19,092 nucleotides of DNA from Wolbachia endosymbiont of Cylisticus convexus (GTDB lineage: Bacteria; Pseudomonadota; Alphaproteobacteria; Rickettsiales; Anaplasmataceae): contig NZ_QPIP01000096.1 of the NCBI RefSeq assembly GCF_003344345.1, positions 1 to 19,092 on the forward strand, in the 5' to 3' direction. Of this stretch, positions 8,028-15,720 are shown in pieces. The position numbers and the translations under genes are program-made. Positions within the stretch are counted from its first letter, which is position 1; each line of letters starts with the position of its first letter. Below the pieces are notes generated by a model. It saw only the letters and a program-made list of their open reading frames with translations. It was not told the origin of the DNA and did not search any database.

Positions 8028-8455
8028 GAGTAAATTTTTTAATGTAGAGTGAAATAAAAAACACAATTAGTCAATAAATTAATAATTAGAGTACCCTTGC
8101 ATAACAGTAGCGTGTTAGATTCAATAAGAGCAGAAAAAGTTACTTTACAAACCTCATCAGTTTCCTTATCATGACAATAAGAGTATTTATCCTTGTTTTT
8201 GGGCTCAACGACAAAATTCAGTAAAAAAACTCAGATATTTATTGGCAAATTACATAAAATTATAGCGGCTGCATGTCTTTTTTATTTTTTCTACGTTCAG
8301 CCAAAACGCGCTTTAAATAAGCGTTAGCACATTATTACAACGCCAATTTACATTATTATAGGGTCAAAACTCACTACTGGGGGATTCTTTTGCCTTTTTT
8401 CTTTATTTGGTAAATTTTTTAATGTTTGTAGTTAAAAAAGCCCAAAAGAGGTGTC

Positions 8456-8478
8456 ATTCCAGTGCGTGACACTGGAAT
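8456..8478. repeat. Intergenic palindromic repeat (ATTCCAGTG type)
   Basis: A perfect 9-bp stem ATTCCAGTG/CACTGGAAT closes a 5-base loop CGTGA. The same 23-base design recurs at 11962-11984 and, with a mismatch, at 17626-17648, showing a dispersed repeat family. Confidence 0.85.
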
Positions 8479-8563
8479 CCAGAAATCTTTACTACAAATA
8501 AGCATATTGAGCACAAAATTATGCTAAAACACAACGTTTTTGGTGAGATTATGGACAAACTGG

Positions 8564-8587
8564 ATCCCAGTGTCTAGGCACTGGGAT
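8564..8587. repeat. Intergenic palindromic repeat (ATCCCAGTG type)
   Basis: A perfect 9-bp stem ATCCCAGTG/CACTGGGAT closes the 6-base loop TCTAGG. It is nearly identical to the copy 92 bases further on, which differs by one loop base. Confidence 0.85.
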
Positions 8588-8655
8588 GACATTACAGAGG
8601 CTACTGGGACGCCGCGACAGAACCCCCTCTACGCATGACATCTTTATGGAATGAG

Positions 8656-8679
8656 ATCCCAGTGTCTGGGCACTGGGAT
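8656..8679. repeat. Intergenic palindromic repeat (ATCCCAGTG type)
   Basis: A perfect 9-bp stem ATCCCAGTG/CACTGGGAT closes the loop TCTGGG. A degenerate third relative lies around 8763-8786 (ATTCCAG…CTGGGAT). Confidence 0.85.
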
Positions 8680-8909
8680 GACAAGAAGGAGGCAATGGTA
8701 TGACAACAAAAGGCAATTTGAATGACACCATCATAGAGATCAGCTACTTGAATGACGCCCATATTCCAGCATCAAGCACTGGGATGACACCGAAGGGGCT
8801 ACTTGCATCTTTTTAGCCCAAATCACAATGTTCGTACAGCTATGTGTCAGCTACTTGAATGACAAAAAGGAGAGTACTCGCATGACACCTTTTTATCCAA
8901 ATAGTTTTA

Positions 8910-8937
8910 TTGATGATATTAAAGATTGCACTATAAT
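8910..8937 (+). promoter_or_regulatory. Candidate promoter of pheS-glmU
   Basis: TTGATG (8910-8915) and a consensus TATAAT (8932-8937) are 16 bp apart, giving a predicted transcript start near 8944, 19 bases before the pheS start codon. This is the best-looking promoter in the window after the rplU one. Confidence 0.5.
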
Positions 8938-8962
8938 GAAAGTTTAAGCTAGCGTTTTTAAG

Positions 8963-10006
8963 GTGAATAAAGAGCTAATAAGTGAAATACCTTTACTTGA
9001 AGATAAGGCAGTTTCTGAGATTGAAAATGCTGCTTCTTTGCAGGATTTAGAAAAAGTTAGGTTGTCATACTTGGGGAGAAAGGGTGTAGTAAAAGCTTAT
9101 TTCGATGACTTAAAGAATATAGATGATGCAGGAGAAAAACGCGACCTAGGTGCAGTGATTAATGTTTTACGCAATAAGATAGACCAGCTTATAACAAGCA
9201 AAGAAAATGAACTAAAAGATAAAGAAGTTAAGTTAAAACTGCAAAATGAAGCAGTTGATATCACACTGCCTGTCAGACCAGAAAGAATTGGCAAGATTCA
9301 TCCACTCAGTAAAGTTATAAGTGAAGTAAAGCTCATTTTTGCACATATGGGTTTCAAAGCAGTTGATGGTCCTGATATTGAAGATGAATTTCATGTGTTT
9401 GATGCGCTAAACACTCCGAGTCACCACCCTGCGCGCGAAGAGCAGGATACCTTCTATTTAAGAAACAAAATAAATGATAAAAGAATGATGCTGCGCACTC
9501 ATACCTCATCTGTGCAGATTAGAACCATGGAAAAGACAAAAACTTTTCCAATTAAAATAGTGGCTGCAGGCAGGGTATACAGAAATGACTTTGATGCAAC
9601 TCACACTCCTATGTTTCACCAGATAGAAGGGTTGTATGTTAATGAAAATGTCAATATGGGCCAATTAAAGTTTACTATTCATCGCTTCCTTGGTAAATTT
9701 TTCGGAGATAAAGGTCTAAAAATACGCTTTCGTAATAGTTTTTTCCCTTTTACTGAGCCTTCTGCAGAAGTGGACATAAGCTATAAAGATAGTAAATGGA
9801 TTGAAGTACTTGGATGCGGTATGGTGCACCCAAATGTCTTTCAAAATGTTGGAATAGACTATGCTAAATACAATGGTTTTGCATTTGGTATTGGCATAGA
9901 AAGGCTGGCGATGCTCAAATATCAAATTGGTGACCTAAGGAGCTTTTATGACAACAGAATCAGTTGGCTCAACCATTATGGTTTTCATTTTTCGTCTTTA
10001 AGATAA
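8963..10006 (+). CDS. pheS: Phenylalanine-tRNA ligase, alpha subunit
   Basis: A 347-residue class II aminoacyl-tRNA synthetase subunit that charges tRNA-Phe, acting as an alpha2-beta2 tetramer with PheT (not in the window). The N-terminal ~90 residues form the tRNA-binding coiled coil with LSYLGRKG. The catalytic core shows HPLSKVISEV (about 113-122), class II motif 2 in GRVYRNDFDATHTPMFHQIEG (from residue 203) and motif 3 in FGIGIERLAML (308-318), which carries the conserved Arg. The start is a GTG; the only purine-rich stretch upstream (AAGG) abuts the codon, so initiation may be weak. The stop codon is immediately followed by the glmU GTG, so the two genes form a transcriptional and probably translational unit. 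Confidence 0.97.
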   Translation: MNKELISEIPLLEDKAVSEIENAASLQDLEKVRLSYLGRKGVVKAYFDDLKNIDDAGEKRDLGAVINVLRNKIDQLITSKENELKDKEVKLKLQNEAVDITLPVRPERIGKIHPLSKVISEVKLIFAHMGFKAVDGPDIEDEFHVFDALNTPSHHPAREEQDTFYLRNKINDKRMMLRTHTSSVQIRTMEKTKTFPIKIVAAGRVYRNDFDATHTPMFHQIEGLYVNENVNMGQLKFTIHRFLGKFFGDKGLKIRFRNSFFPFTEPSAEVDISYKDSKWIEVLGCGMVHPNVFQNVGIDYAKYNGFAFGIGIERLAMLKYQIGDLRSFYDNRISWLNHYGFHFSSLR

Positions 10007-11242
10007 GTGACAAACAAAGCTTATACATTTGTTATACTTGCTGCTGGGCATGGTAAACGAATGAATTCAAGCTTACCTAAGGTTCTGCACAAAGTAGGTA
10101 ATTTCTCTATGCTTGAGCACGTCATTTATAATGCAAAACAGCTAAATCCTAAAAAAATAGCTGTTGTAATTGATTTGCCTTTAACTCAAAGGCTGGAATG
10201 CTTTGAGGGTATAAAATTAATTACACAAGAGTCAACGCTTGGCACAGGGGATGCAGTCAAAATTGCAATGAGAAACCTGAAAGAATTGTCAGACATAGTT
10301 GTTGTGCAGTATGGAGATACTCCACTGATAAAAAGCAGTACAATAACTAAAATGGTAAGCTGCTTAGGAGAGAGCAACGCTTTAGTTTGTCTTGGGTTTA
10401 AAACTCATAATAAAGGATACGGTAGACTAATTATTGAGAACGGTTCCCTAAGAGAAATCGTAGAAGCACAAAATGGTAGAAATAATGATGAGGAATTTCT
10501 TGCTAATGCCGGAATAATGGTTGCACGTGAAAAGAATCTACGTGAATTGGTGGAGAAAATAGAGTGTAATAACCAAGCTCATGAATATTACTTGACCGAT
10601 ATCGTTGCCATTGCAGTAAAGAGTAATTTAAATGTTGGCTACGTTACTGCTGACGAAAAGGAGGCAATTGGCATAAATAATAGGAATGACCTTGCAAAGG
10701 CTGAGTTTTACTTTCAAGAAGACAAAAGAAAGTTTTTCACTAACTCTGGAGTGACACTTGTTGCTCCAGAGACTGTTTTCTTCTCTCTTGACACGCAAGT
10801 TGGCATGGATTCAATTATTTACCCATACGTTTTTTTTGGTCCTGGAGTCAAAATAGATTCTGGTGCTAGAGTTGGTCCATTTGCCAAATGTGAAGATACA
10901 ACAATCGGTGATGATGTAACTGTAGGTAATTTTGTTGAAACAAAAGCAAGTGATATAGGTATGAATACTAAAATAAAGCACTTAAGTTATATAGGAAATA
11001 CTAAAGTAGGGCAGGGGAGTAACATAGGTGCAGGTACAGTTATTTGCAATTACGATGGGAAAAAGAAGCATAAAACAAATATTGGAAGCAATTGCTTTAT
11101 TGGTGCCAATAGCTCACTAATTGCACCGCTTAATGTTTATGATGACTCTCTAGTTGCAGCAGGTAGCGTTATAGTGGAAGATGTGCCAAAGAGGAGTCTT
11201 GCAATTGCAAGAGAAAGGCAAATAACCAAAAAAATAAAATAA
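10007..11242 (+). CDS. glmU: Bifunctional UDP-GlcNAc pyrophosphorylase/GlcN-1-P acetyltransferase
   Basis: A 411-residue cytosolic enzyme that acetylates glucosamine 1-phosphate and then uridylylates it to UDP-GlcNAc, the precursor of lipid II. The N-terminal nucleotidyltransferase domain shows the nucleotide-binding LAAGHGKRM (11-19) followed by PKVLHKV, then YGDTPLI and the GYGRLI…IVE segment. The C-terminal left-handed beta-helix shows repeated hexapeptides, the candidate catalytic His (H325, in KHLSYIGN), GAGTVICNYDG ending near 351, and GSNCFIGANSSLIAPL. It is shorter than the ~456 residues of E. coli GlmU, mainly in loops and the C-terminal tail, but both active sites look intact. It starts with GTG directly after the pheS stop. 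Retention fits the lipid II pathway that Wolbachia keeps although it has no LPS. Confidence 0.96.
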   Translation: MTNKAYTFVILAAGHGKRMNSSLPKVLHKVGNFSMLEHVIYNAKQLNPKKIAVVIDLPLTQRLECFEGIKLITQESTLGTGDAVKIAMRNLKELSDIVVVQYGDTPLIKSSTITKMVSCLGESNALVCLGFKTHNKGYGRLIIENGSLREIVEAQNGRNNDEEFLANAGIMVAREKNLRELVEKIECNNQAHEYYLTDIVAIAVKSNLNVGYVTADEKEAIGINNRNDLAKAEFYFQEDKRKFFTNSGVTLVAPETVFFSLDTQVGMDSIIYPYVFFGPGVKIDSGARVGPFAKCEDTTIGDDVTVGNFVETKASDIGMNTKIKHLSYIGNTKVGQGSNIGAGTVICNYDGKKKHKTNIGSNCFIGANSSLIAPLNVYDDSLVAAGSVIVEDVPKRSLAIARERQITKKIK

Positions 11243-11324
11243 TTCCAATTTTTTACTTGCAATTTATACTATTTTTAATATTTATATGCTTGTATACGCA
11301 TATATTAATCTTTAGAGGATAAAA

Positions 11325-11795
11325 ATGAAAAAATTACTTACTTTGTTGGCCTGCTATTCTTTGTCAGTACCATCTTTTGGAGTTGATTGGATTAAAGATA
11401 GAACCTACACCTCTTCTTCGTATGGCATGCTTGGTATTAATTATGATCTTGGCTATCATTGTACAGATAGCGTTAAAATTTCAGTTGGTCCTGCAGTTAA
11501 ACTTGTTGTTAGTGAAGGAATTTTAGACGCGGGACTTATGGCAAAACTTCATTATCATTATAAATTTGAAAGTACAGATATTACTCCTTATATTACTTTT
11601 GGTGTAGGAGGAGTTGCTAAAATTCCTCTGTCAGAAGATCAAGAGCTAGACGTGGAAGGATTTTTTTCCTACCAGATAGGTTCTGGTATTAATCTTCCAC
11701 TTTCTGAGAGAACAAATGTTTTTGCTGGCTATAAGCTGCAAAAGTTCCATGAACTTTCGCATGGAGTTGAACTTGGAATGAGTTTTAATTTGTAA
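11325..11795 (+). CDS. Small outer-membrane beta-barrel protein
   Basis: A 156-residue exported protein. A signal peptide is clear: MKKLLTLL, a hydrophobic core, then a likely cleavage after VPSFG (about residue 19-20). The mature part alternates polar and hydrophobic residues in strand-like segments with Gly and aromatic ends (YGMLGINYDLGYH, ITPYITFGVGG, TNVFAGYKLQKF) and finishes with a beta-strand ending in aromatic Phe plus Leu (GVELGMSFNL). This is the hallmark of an outer-membrane barrel of the OmpA/Opa-like kind. It resembles the Wolbachia/Anaplasma surface protein superfamily in style but is much shorter than WSP (about 230 residues), so it may be a small barrel or a shortened relative. 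A good ribosome binding site AGAGGA (11314-11319) fixes the start. Surface exposure is inferred. Confidence 0.8.
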   Translation: MKKLLTLLACYSLSVPSFGVDWIKDRTYTSSSYGMLGINYDLGYHCTDSVKISVGPAVKLVVSEGILDAGLMAKLHYHYKFESTDITPYITFGVGGVAKIPLSEDQELDVEGFFSYQIGSGINLPLSERTNVFAGYKLQKFHELSHGVELGMSFNL

Positions 11796-11835
11796 GCTCT
11801 AATTGAATGTTTTTTAGTGAAAGCTTGAGTTTTTA

Positions 11836-11904
11836 TTAGCATCTTAAAGTTTTAATTAGCATCTTAAAGTTTTAATTAGCATCTTAAAGTTTTAATTAGT
11901 ATCT
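11836..11904 (+). repeat. 20-bp tandem repeat, about 3.5 copies
   Basis: The unit ATCTTAAAGTTTTAATTAGC is repeated at 11841-11860, 11861-11880 and 11881-11900 (last base T instead of C), preceded by a partial copy (TTAGC) and followed by ATCT. It lies just downstream of the outer-membrane protein gene and is a potential variable-number tandem repeat. Confidence 0.92.
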
Positions 11905-11961
11905 GTTCAGATGTATGGCTAATGTGCAAATAATTGAAACGGAAGTGTTTCTTTTCTTGTC

Positions 11962-12066
11962 ATCCCAGTGCGTGACACTGGGATCCAGGGGCACTCAGTT
12001 GGTAAACACGAAAGCGCTCTACAACGTTTCTTGTGAAAAAGGACTGGATGCCAGTGTCACGCACTG
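11962..12066. repeat. Paired palindromic repeats forming a large inverted repeat
   Basis: The hairpin ATCCCAGTG-CGTGA-CACTGGGAT (11962-11984) is a member of the dispersed palindrome family. A second copy lies inverted at 12044-12066. The 23-base arms 11966-11988 and 12044-12066 are complementary with a single mismatch across a 55-base spacer, so a long stem is possible as well as the individual short hairpins. Confidence 0.8.
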
Positions 12067-12251
12067 ACCATTTGTTTCTATGTTTTTTGTCTATCTTATT
12101 TTGCCACTTTGCTGAACGGATATTTTCATTAGAAAGAAGTAAAGTAGGGGAAATTAAGAATAGTCAAGCCTTAAAACTCTTGTTTTTAAAACTTAACTAC
12201 TCTCCAGGGAAAAGTAGATAAAGATAGAAGTATTTCGTGTTTTTATTTATA

Positions 12252-12280
12252 TTGACAGTATGTATAACATCATTTACGAT
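12252..12280 (+). promoter_or_regulatory. Candidate promoter of rplU-rpmA
   Basis: A consensus TTGACA (12252-12257) and TACGAT (12275-12280) are separated by 17 bp, giving a predicted transcript start near 12287, 24 bases before the rplU ATG. Confidence 0.55.
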
Positions 12281-12310
12281 TAGTGTTAATAACGATAATT
12301 GATATTTGTC

Positions 12311-12613
12311 ATGTTTGCAGTAATAGAAACTGGTGGAAAGCAGTATTTAGTGAAAAAAGGCAGCATAATCAAAGTAGAAAGATTACAAGCCGAAGAAAAA
12401 GAGGAAGTGGAAATCAGTAAAGTGATTTGTGTTTCAAATAATGGCTTATCTTGTCCATCTAATGCTATTGTTAAAGCCGAAGTGCTGGAGCAGTGTAGAG
12501 ATAAAAAAATTATAATCTTTAAGAAAAAGAGAAGAAAAAATTACCGTAGGAAAACTGGTCATAGGCAGTATATCACTGTTCTTCGTATCAATGAAATTAG
12601 TCTTCAAAAGTAA
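12311..12613 (+). CDS. rplU: 50S ribosomal protein L21
   Basis: A 100-residue ribosomal protein of the large subunit. The N-terminus MFAVIETGGKQYLV is the family signature and the C-terminal half carries the basic KKKRRKNYRRKTGHRQYITVLRI segment that binds 23S rRNA. An in-frame TTG at 12299 would add four residues, but the family start is the ATG at 12311. It is followed after 10 bases by rpmA, the usual rplU-rpmA order. Confidence 0.97.
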   Translation: MFAVIETGGKQYLVKKGSIIKVERLQAEEKEEVEISKVICVSNNGLSCPSNAIVKAEVLEQCRDKKIIIFKKKRRKNYRRKTGHRQYITVLRINEISLQK

Positions 12614-12623
12614 GAGGTAAGAT

Positions 12624-12893
12624 ATGGCAACTAAAAAATCAGGTGGTAGTTCCTGTAATGGTAGAGATTCGGCAGGGCGTAGGCTCGGAATAAAGAAGAA
12701 TGGGGAGGTTATTCCTGGTAACATAATTGTACGCCAAAGAGGTACAAAATTCCATCCTGGAAAAAATGTTGGTATGGGTAAAGATCATACAATCTTTGCT
12801 AAAATAGAAGGCTGGGTCAGTTTTAGAAAATCAGCAAATAAAAAGACTTTTATTGATGTTGTACCTACAGATGATATGCAAGCTTTGGCTTGA
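12624..12893 (+). CDS. rpmA: 50S ribosomal protein L27
   Basis: An 89-residue large-subunit protein whose N-terminal tail reaches towards the peptidyl-transferase centre. [22 protein letters not shown] and the core [15 protein letters not shown]…[10 protein letters not shown] are the family signatures. The N-terminus begins directly at the conserved Ala-rich/basic tail with no cleavable extension. A ribosome binding site (AGAGGTAAG) lies just before the ATG. It is co-transcribed with rplU. Confidence 0.97.
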   Translation: MATKKSGGSSCNGRDSAGRRLGIKKNGEVIPGNIIVRQRGTKFHPGKNVGMGKDHTIFAKIEGWVSFRKSANKKTFIDVVPTDDMQALA

Positions 12894-12901
12894 ATAAATA
12901 T

Positions 12902-12978
<77 letters not shown>

Positions 12979-13014
12979 TTTAGACTTACAGTAGTTTTGA
13001 TATTGTGTAACTAG

Positions 13015-14190
13015 ATGATAATTTTACATAAGAATTTAGTAACTAGTGAGTCAGTAGCAGCCGGTCATCCAGACAAAGTAGCAGACCAGATTTCAGATGC
13101 AATACTTGACGAATACCTTTTTAATGACTCTTCTTCACGTACTGCAATAGAGACTTTGGTTACCAAAGATAATGTTATTATAGCTGGGGAAGTGTTTGGG
13201 CCTAACATTGAAAATAACAAGATTGAAAGTATTGTACGAAATACAATAAAAGATATTGGTTATGAGCATGATGGTTTCCACTGGAAAACAGTAAAGATAA
13301 ATATATTGCTACATGAACAATCAAATGACATTGCAATAGGTGTGGATCAAGGCGCTGGAGATCAGGGCATAATGTATGGCTATGCAACAACAGAGACGGA
13401 AAGCCTCATGCCGGCACCCATTTTTTATGCACACTTGATTCTGAAAAATATCATTAGTATGGTTAAAGAGGTAAAGCTTGGCCCAGATGCAAAGTCACAA
13501 ATTACTTTGGCGTATGGGAATAACCTTCCAGTGTGTGCTGAAAATGTTGTTGTTTCGATACAGCACTCTGAAGGTCTGAGTCAATCGAAAGTGAAGGAAA
13601 TAATTTATCCTTACATAATTTCATCTTTACCTGAAGGGTGGATGTGTCCTGAGGAAAATCTCTTAGTTAATCCAACAGGTAGATTTGTTATCGGTGGACC
13701 GGTTGGTGATTGTGGGTTAACTGGACGGAAAATTATGGTTGATAGTTATGGAGGCTATATTCCACACGGTGGAGGAGCATTTTCTGGAAAAGATGCAACC
13801 AAGGTTGATAGATCAGCAGCTTATATGGCAAGATACCTTGCTAAAAATATTGTTTTTGCCGGCTTGGCTAAACGTTGCCTTGTGCAGCTTTCTTATGCAA
13901 TTGGTATCTCAAAACCTACTTCATTCTACGTTGATACATTTGGTACGAATACAGTAGATGAAAAGAGGATTAAAAAATTTATCGAAGATAACATAGATTT
14001 ATCAACTAAAGGCATAATCAGACATTTATTGCTTAATCGCCCTATATATAAACGTACAGCCTACTATGGACATTTCGGTAAAAAGTCAGAAAGTGATGGT
14101 GGATTTTCTTGGGAATGTATGAACTTATCTGCTGATCTTTGTAGAGAATTCAATATGGACGATAAAAGTAGAACTGCTTTAAAGTTTTGA
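13015..14190 (+). CDS. metK: S-adenosylmethionine synthetase
   Basis: A 391-residue enzyme making S-adenosylmethionine from methionine and ATP. The signatures are ESVAAGHPDKVADQISDAIL near the N-terminus, GAGDQGIMYGYATTET, GGPVGDCGLTGRKIMVDSYGG and GGGAFSGKDATKVDRSAAYMARY. The C-terminal domain is complete (GHFGKKSESDGGFSWE), and the length is normal. It starts 36 bases after tRNA-Ile and no separate promoter is obvious. The gene is intact here, whereas it is often decayed in the related genus Rickettsia (established knowledge). Confidence 0.97.
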   Translation: MIILHKNLVTSESVAAGHPDKVADQISDAILDEYLFNDSSSRTAIETLVTKDNVIIAGEVFGPNIENNKIESIVRNTIKDIGYEHDGFHWKTVKINILLHEQSNDIAIGVDQGAGDQGIMYGYATTETESLMPAPIFYAHLILKNIISMVKEVKLGPDAKSQITLAYGNNLPVCAENVVVSIQHSEGLSQSKVKEIIYPYIISSLPEGWMCPEENLLVNPTGRFVIGGPVGDCGLTGRKIMVDSYGGYIPHGGGAFSGKDATKVDRSAAYMARYLAKNIVFAGLAKRCLVQLSYAIGISKPTSFYVDTFGTNTVDEKRIKKFIEDNIDLSTKGIIRHLLLNRPIYKRTAYYGHFGKKSESDGGFSWECMNLSADLCREFNMDDKSRTALKF

Positions 14191-14287
14191 TTTCTAGCTC
14201 GATACTGATATAATAACTTATTATTGAAGTGTAATTAGTTTTTTATACTCATTCTAGTGGCTTTTATATTTGTGTGGGGTTTATACA

Positions 14288-14965
14288 GTGTCTAACAAAC
14301 CGAAAGAAGAATTTTACGATATTGCTGTAAGAGAATCATCTGATCTTATTGAAAAAATAAAAAAACATCCTTTCAATATTGAATTGATTAAGAATACGCT
14401 AGATTATGAAAAGTTCAAATTTTATCTTCAGCAGGATTTTTTATATTTAGTGGACTGTACTCGTGCTTTATTGATTATTGCAGCTAAAGCTAATGATGTT
14501 GAGATAATGAGCGGCTTAATAAATGTGGCAAGAGGAACGTTTGATGTTCGTAAGCAATATAAAGAATATTTTGGAGATTGTGATTTATCCGATAATCACA
14601 AGAAATCAAGAGCCTGTTCTGCCTTTACTGATTTTTTCATGTGCGCTGCATATCATAATTCTGTTGCTGGAGCTTTGGCAGCATCTTACCCTTGCTTCAA
14701 TATATACCAAATTATTGTGGATTATATGATGAATCAGGTAACACCCAAGGAGGTTAGAAATAACAAATACAAAGGGTGGATCAACATTTACGATAGCAAA
14801 GAAATGAATGCTGCGATTGATGAGGTTACTAATATTACAAATAAATTATATAAGGAAACTAACGATTGTGAAAAGAGAAAGATGCGTGGGTTTTTTAGGA
14901 AAGGGCTGGAACTAGAATTGGTGTTTTGGGATGAGATATATTATAACGCAGGTCGCAACTTATAA
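14288..14965 (+). CDS. tenA: TenA-family protein (thiaminase II-like), copy 1
   Basis: A 225-residue all-helical protein of the TENA/THI-4 family. TenA enzymes hydrolyse thiamin or its breakdown product aminopyrimidine to recover the pyrimidine (HMP) moiety. Residues matching the Bacillus TenA active site can be seen: D50 and Y53 (QQDFLYL), C136 and Y140 (YPCFNIY), Y168 (WINIY) and E210 (LELELVFWD). The tyrosine expected in the AYT-type segment is Phe here (SAFTDFF), by my recollection of the family. The GTG at 14288 is preferred over TTG 14270 because GGGG lies eight bases upstream. A divergent paralogue follows 48 bases later. Older annotations call this family 'transcriptional activator', which is outdated. 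Confidence 0.85.
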   Translation: MSNKPKEEFYDIAVRESSDLIEKIKKHPFNIELIKNTLDYEKFKFYLQQDFLYLVDCTRALLIIAAKANDVEIMSGLINVARGTFDVRKQYKEYFGDCDLSDNHKKSRACSAFTDFFMCAAYHNSVAGALAASYPCFNIYQIIVDYMMNQVTPKEVRNNKYKGWINIYDSKEMNAAIDEVTNITNKLYKETNDCEKRKMRGFFRKGLELELVFWDEIYYNAGRNL

Positions 14966-15013
14966 TCTAATATAGGGCAACTTGTGTCAGAACCTTGATT
15001 TTTAGTATCTTAT

Positions 15014-15673
15014 ATGTTTAGTAATATAATTAGGAATTGCTATGGATCGAATCTTTTGAGGGATGTAGCTAATCACCCTTTTAATGTTGAGTTAATGGAC
15101 GGTACTTTAAATATAGAGAGTTTTAAATTCTATATCCAGCAGGATGCACTATTTTTAGATGGTTACATTCGTACCATATTGATCATTGCATCCAAAGTAG
15201 AAGATCTTAGCAATATTATCCCACTCATTGAAGTAGCTCAGGGCGCAATAGCCATTGTGAGAGTTTTATATAAGCACTACTTTACTGTGTATTCCATAAG
15301 TTTTGGAGAGAAGTCTCTCAAGTGCTTTAATTTCACTAACTTTCTTTTATCTACCTCATATAGCGACACTTATGAAGCTATAACAGTTTTATACTCTTGC
15401 CATTTTATATATAAGGTTGTTGTTGACAGTATGAGGAATAAAATTAAGAAAAACAATAGATATAGAGATTGGTTTGATTTTTATAGCAGTAATTTAATAG
15501 GGTCTGGATGCATCGCTTTGGAAAGTATTGTTGATGAGTATTGCCAAAAAGTAGGAGAAAAAGAAAGAAGAAGAATGCTTGAATTGTTTAGAATAAGCGT
15601 GCAATTTGAGTTAGATTTTTGGAATAGCGCATATAATTTTTCAAAATTTGATCAAGATTTTAAGAAACATTGA
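15014..15673 (+). CDS. TenA-family protein, copy 2 (divergent paralogue)
   Basis: A 219-residue relative of the preceding gene, sharing the same framework (HPFNVELM, FKFYIQQD, LIIASK, YKHYF, C-terminal FELDFWNSAY). The candidate active-site residues D44, C129 (YSCHFIY), Y133, Y157 (WFDFY) and E199 are kept, but the Tyr three residues after the Asp is Phe (QQDALF, F47). The N-terminus is shorter. Overall identity to copy 1 is modest, so the duplication is old rather than recent. The start is the ATG at 15014; no clear ribosome binding site is visible and it may be translationally coupled. Function may have shifted to a related substrate; that is inference. Confidence 0.8.
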   Translation: MFSNIIRNCYGSNLLRDVANHPFNVELMDGTLNIESFKFYIQQDALFLDGYIRTILIIASKVEDLSNIIPLIEVAQGAIAIVRVLYKHYFTVYSISFGEKSLKCFNFTNFLLSTSYSDTYEAITVLYSCHFIYKVVVDSMRNKIKKNNRYRDWFDFYSSNLIGSGCIALESIVDEYCQKVGEKERRRMLELFRISVQFELDFWNSAYNFSKFDQDFKKH

Positions 15674-15720
15674 CAATTTTAAGCTAATTTGTATGCTTGA
15701 TACGTATTTTTGGAGATGAT

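Larger units (their letters stand above)
8067..8909. other. Gene-free intergenic region with palindromic repeats
   Basis: No supportable coding gene lies here. The first part (8067-8450) is very A+T-rich. It includes a small hairpin in AACGCGCTTTAAATAAGCGTT (around 8307-8328; stem CGCTT/AAGCG), but I could not match it to a known RNA. The second part (8451-8900) holds a run of short palindromic repeats of the 'CCAGTG-loop-CACTGG' type mixed with degenerate modules such as GCTACTTGAATGAC, which occurs twice (near 8741 and 8850). These resemble the small dispersed palindromes known in Wolbachia and Rickettsia genomes. The short minus-strand open frame at 8549-8734 is just the repeats read through. 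Confidence 0.7.
11796..12251. other. Intergenic region with tandem and inverted repeats
   Basis: No supportable gene lies in this stretch. It contains a 20-bp tandem repeat (about 11836-11904) and a pair of palindromic elements that together make a large inverted repeat (11966-11988 with 12044-12066). From 12067 to 12250 it is plain A+T-rich sequence. A 62-codon open frame at 12033-12221 starts inside the repeat and has no recognisable features or ribosome binding site, so I do not call it. Confidence 0.7.

Noticed and set aside
8300..8400. Possible small structured RNA around AACGCGCTTTAAATAAGCGTT
   Set aside because: Only one 5-bp stem is evident, and no features of tmRNA, RNase P RNA, SRP RNA or 6S RNA could be recognised.
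8549..8734. 61-residue minus-strand open frame
   Set aside because: It is simply the palindromic repeats read through; the translation is low in information, and there is no ribosome binding site.
8456..8786. Possible CRISPR array (regularly spaced palindromic repeats)
   Set aside because: The copies are few, unevenly spaced (108, 92 and about 107 bases), vary in loop sequence, and no cas gene is present; the spacers share sequence modules instead of being unique.
12033..12221. 62-residue plus-strand frame between the barrel protein and rplU
   Set aside because: It starts within a palindromic repeat, has no ribosome binding site and no recognisable motif; possibly a fragment of older DNA but unsupported.
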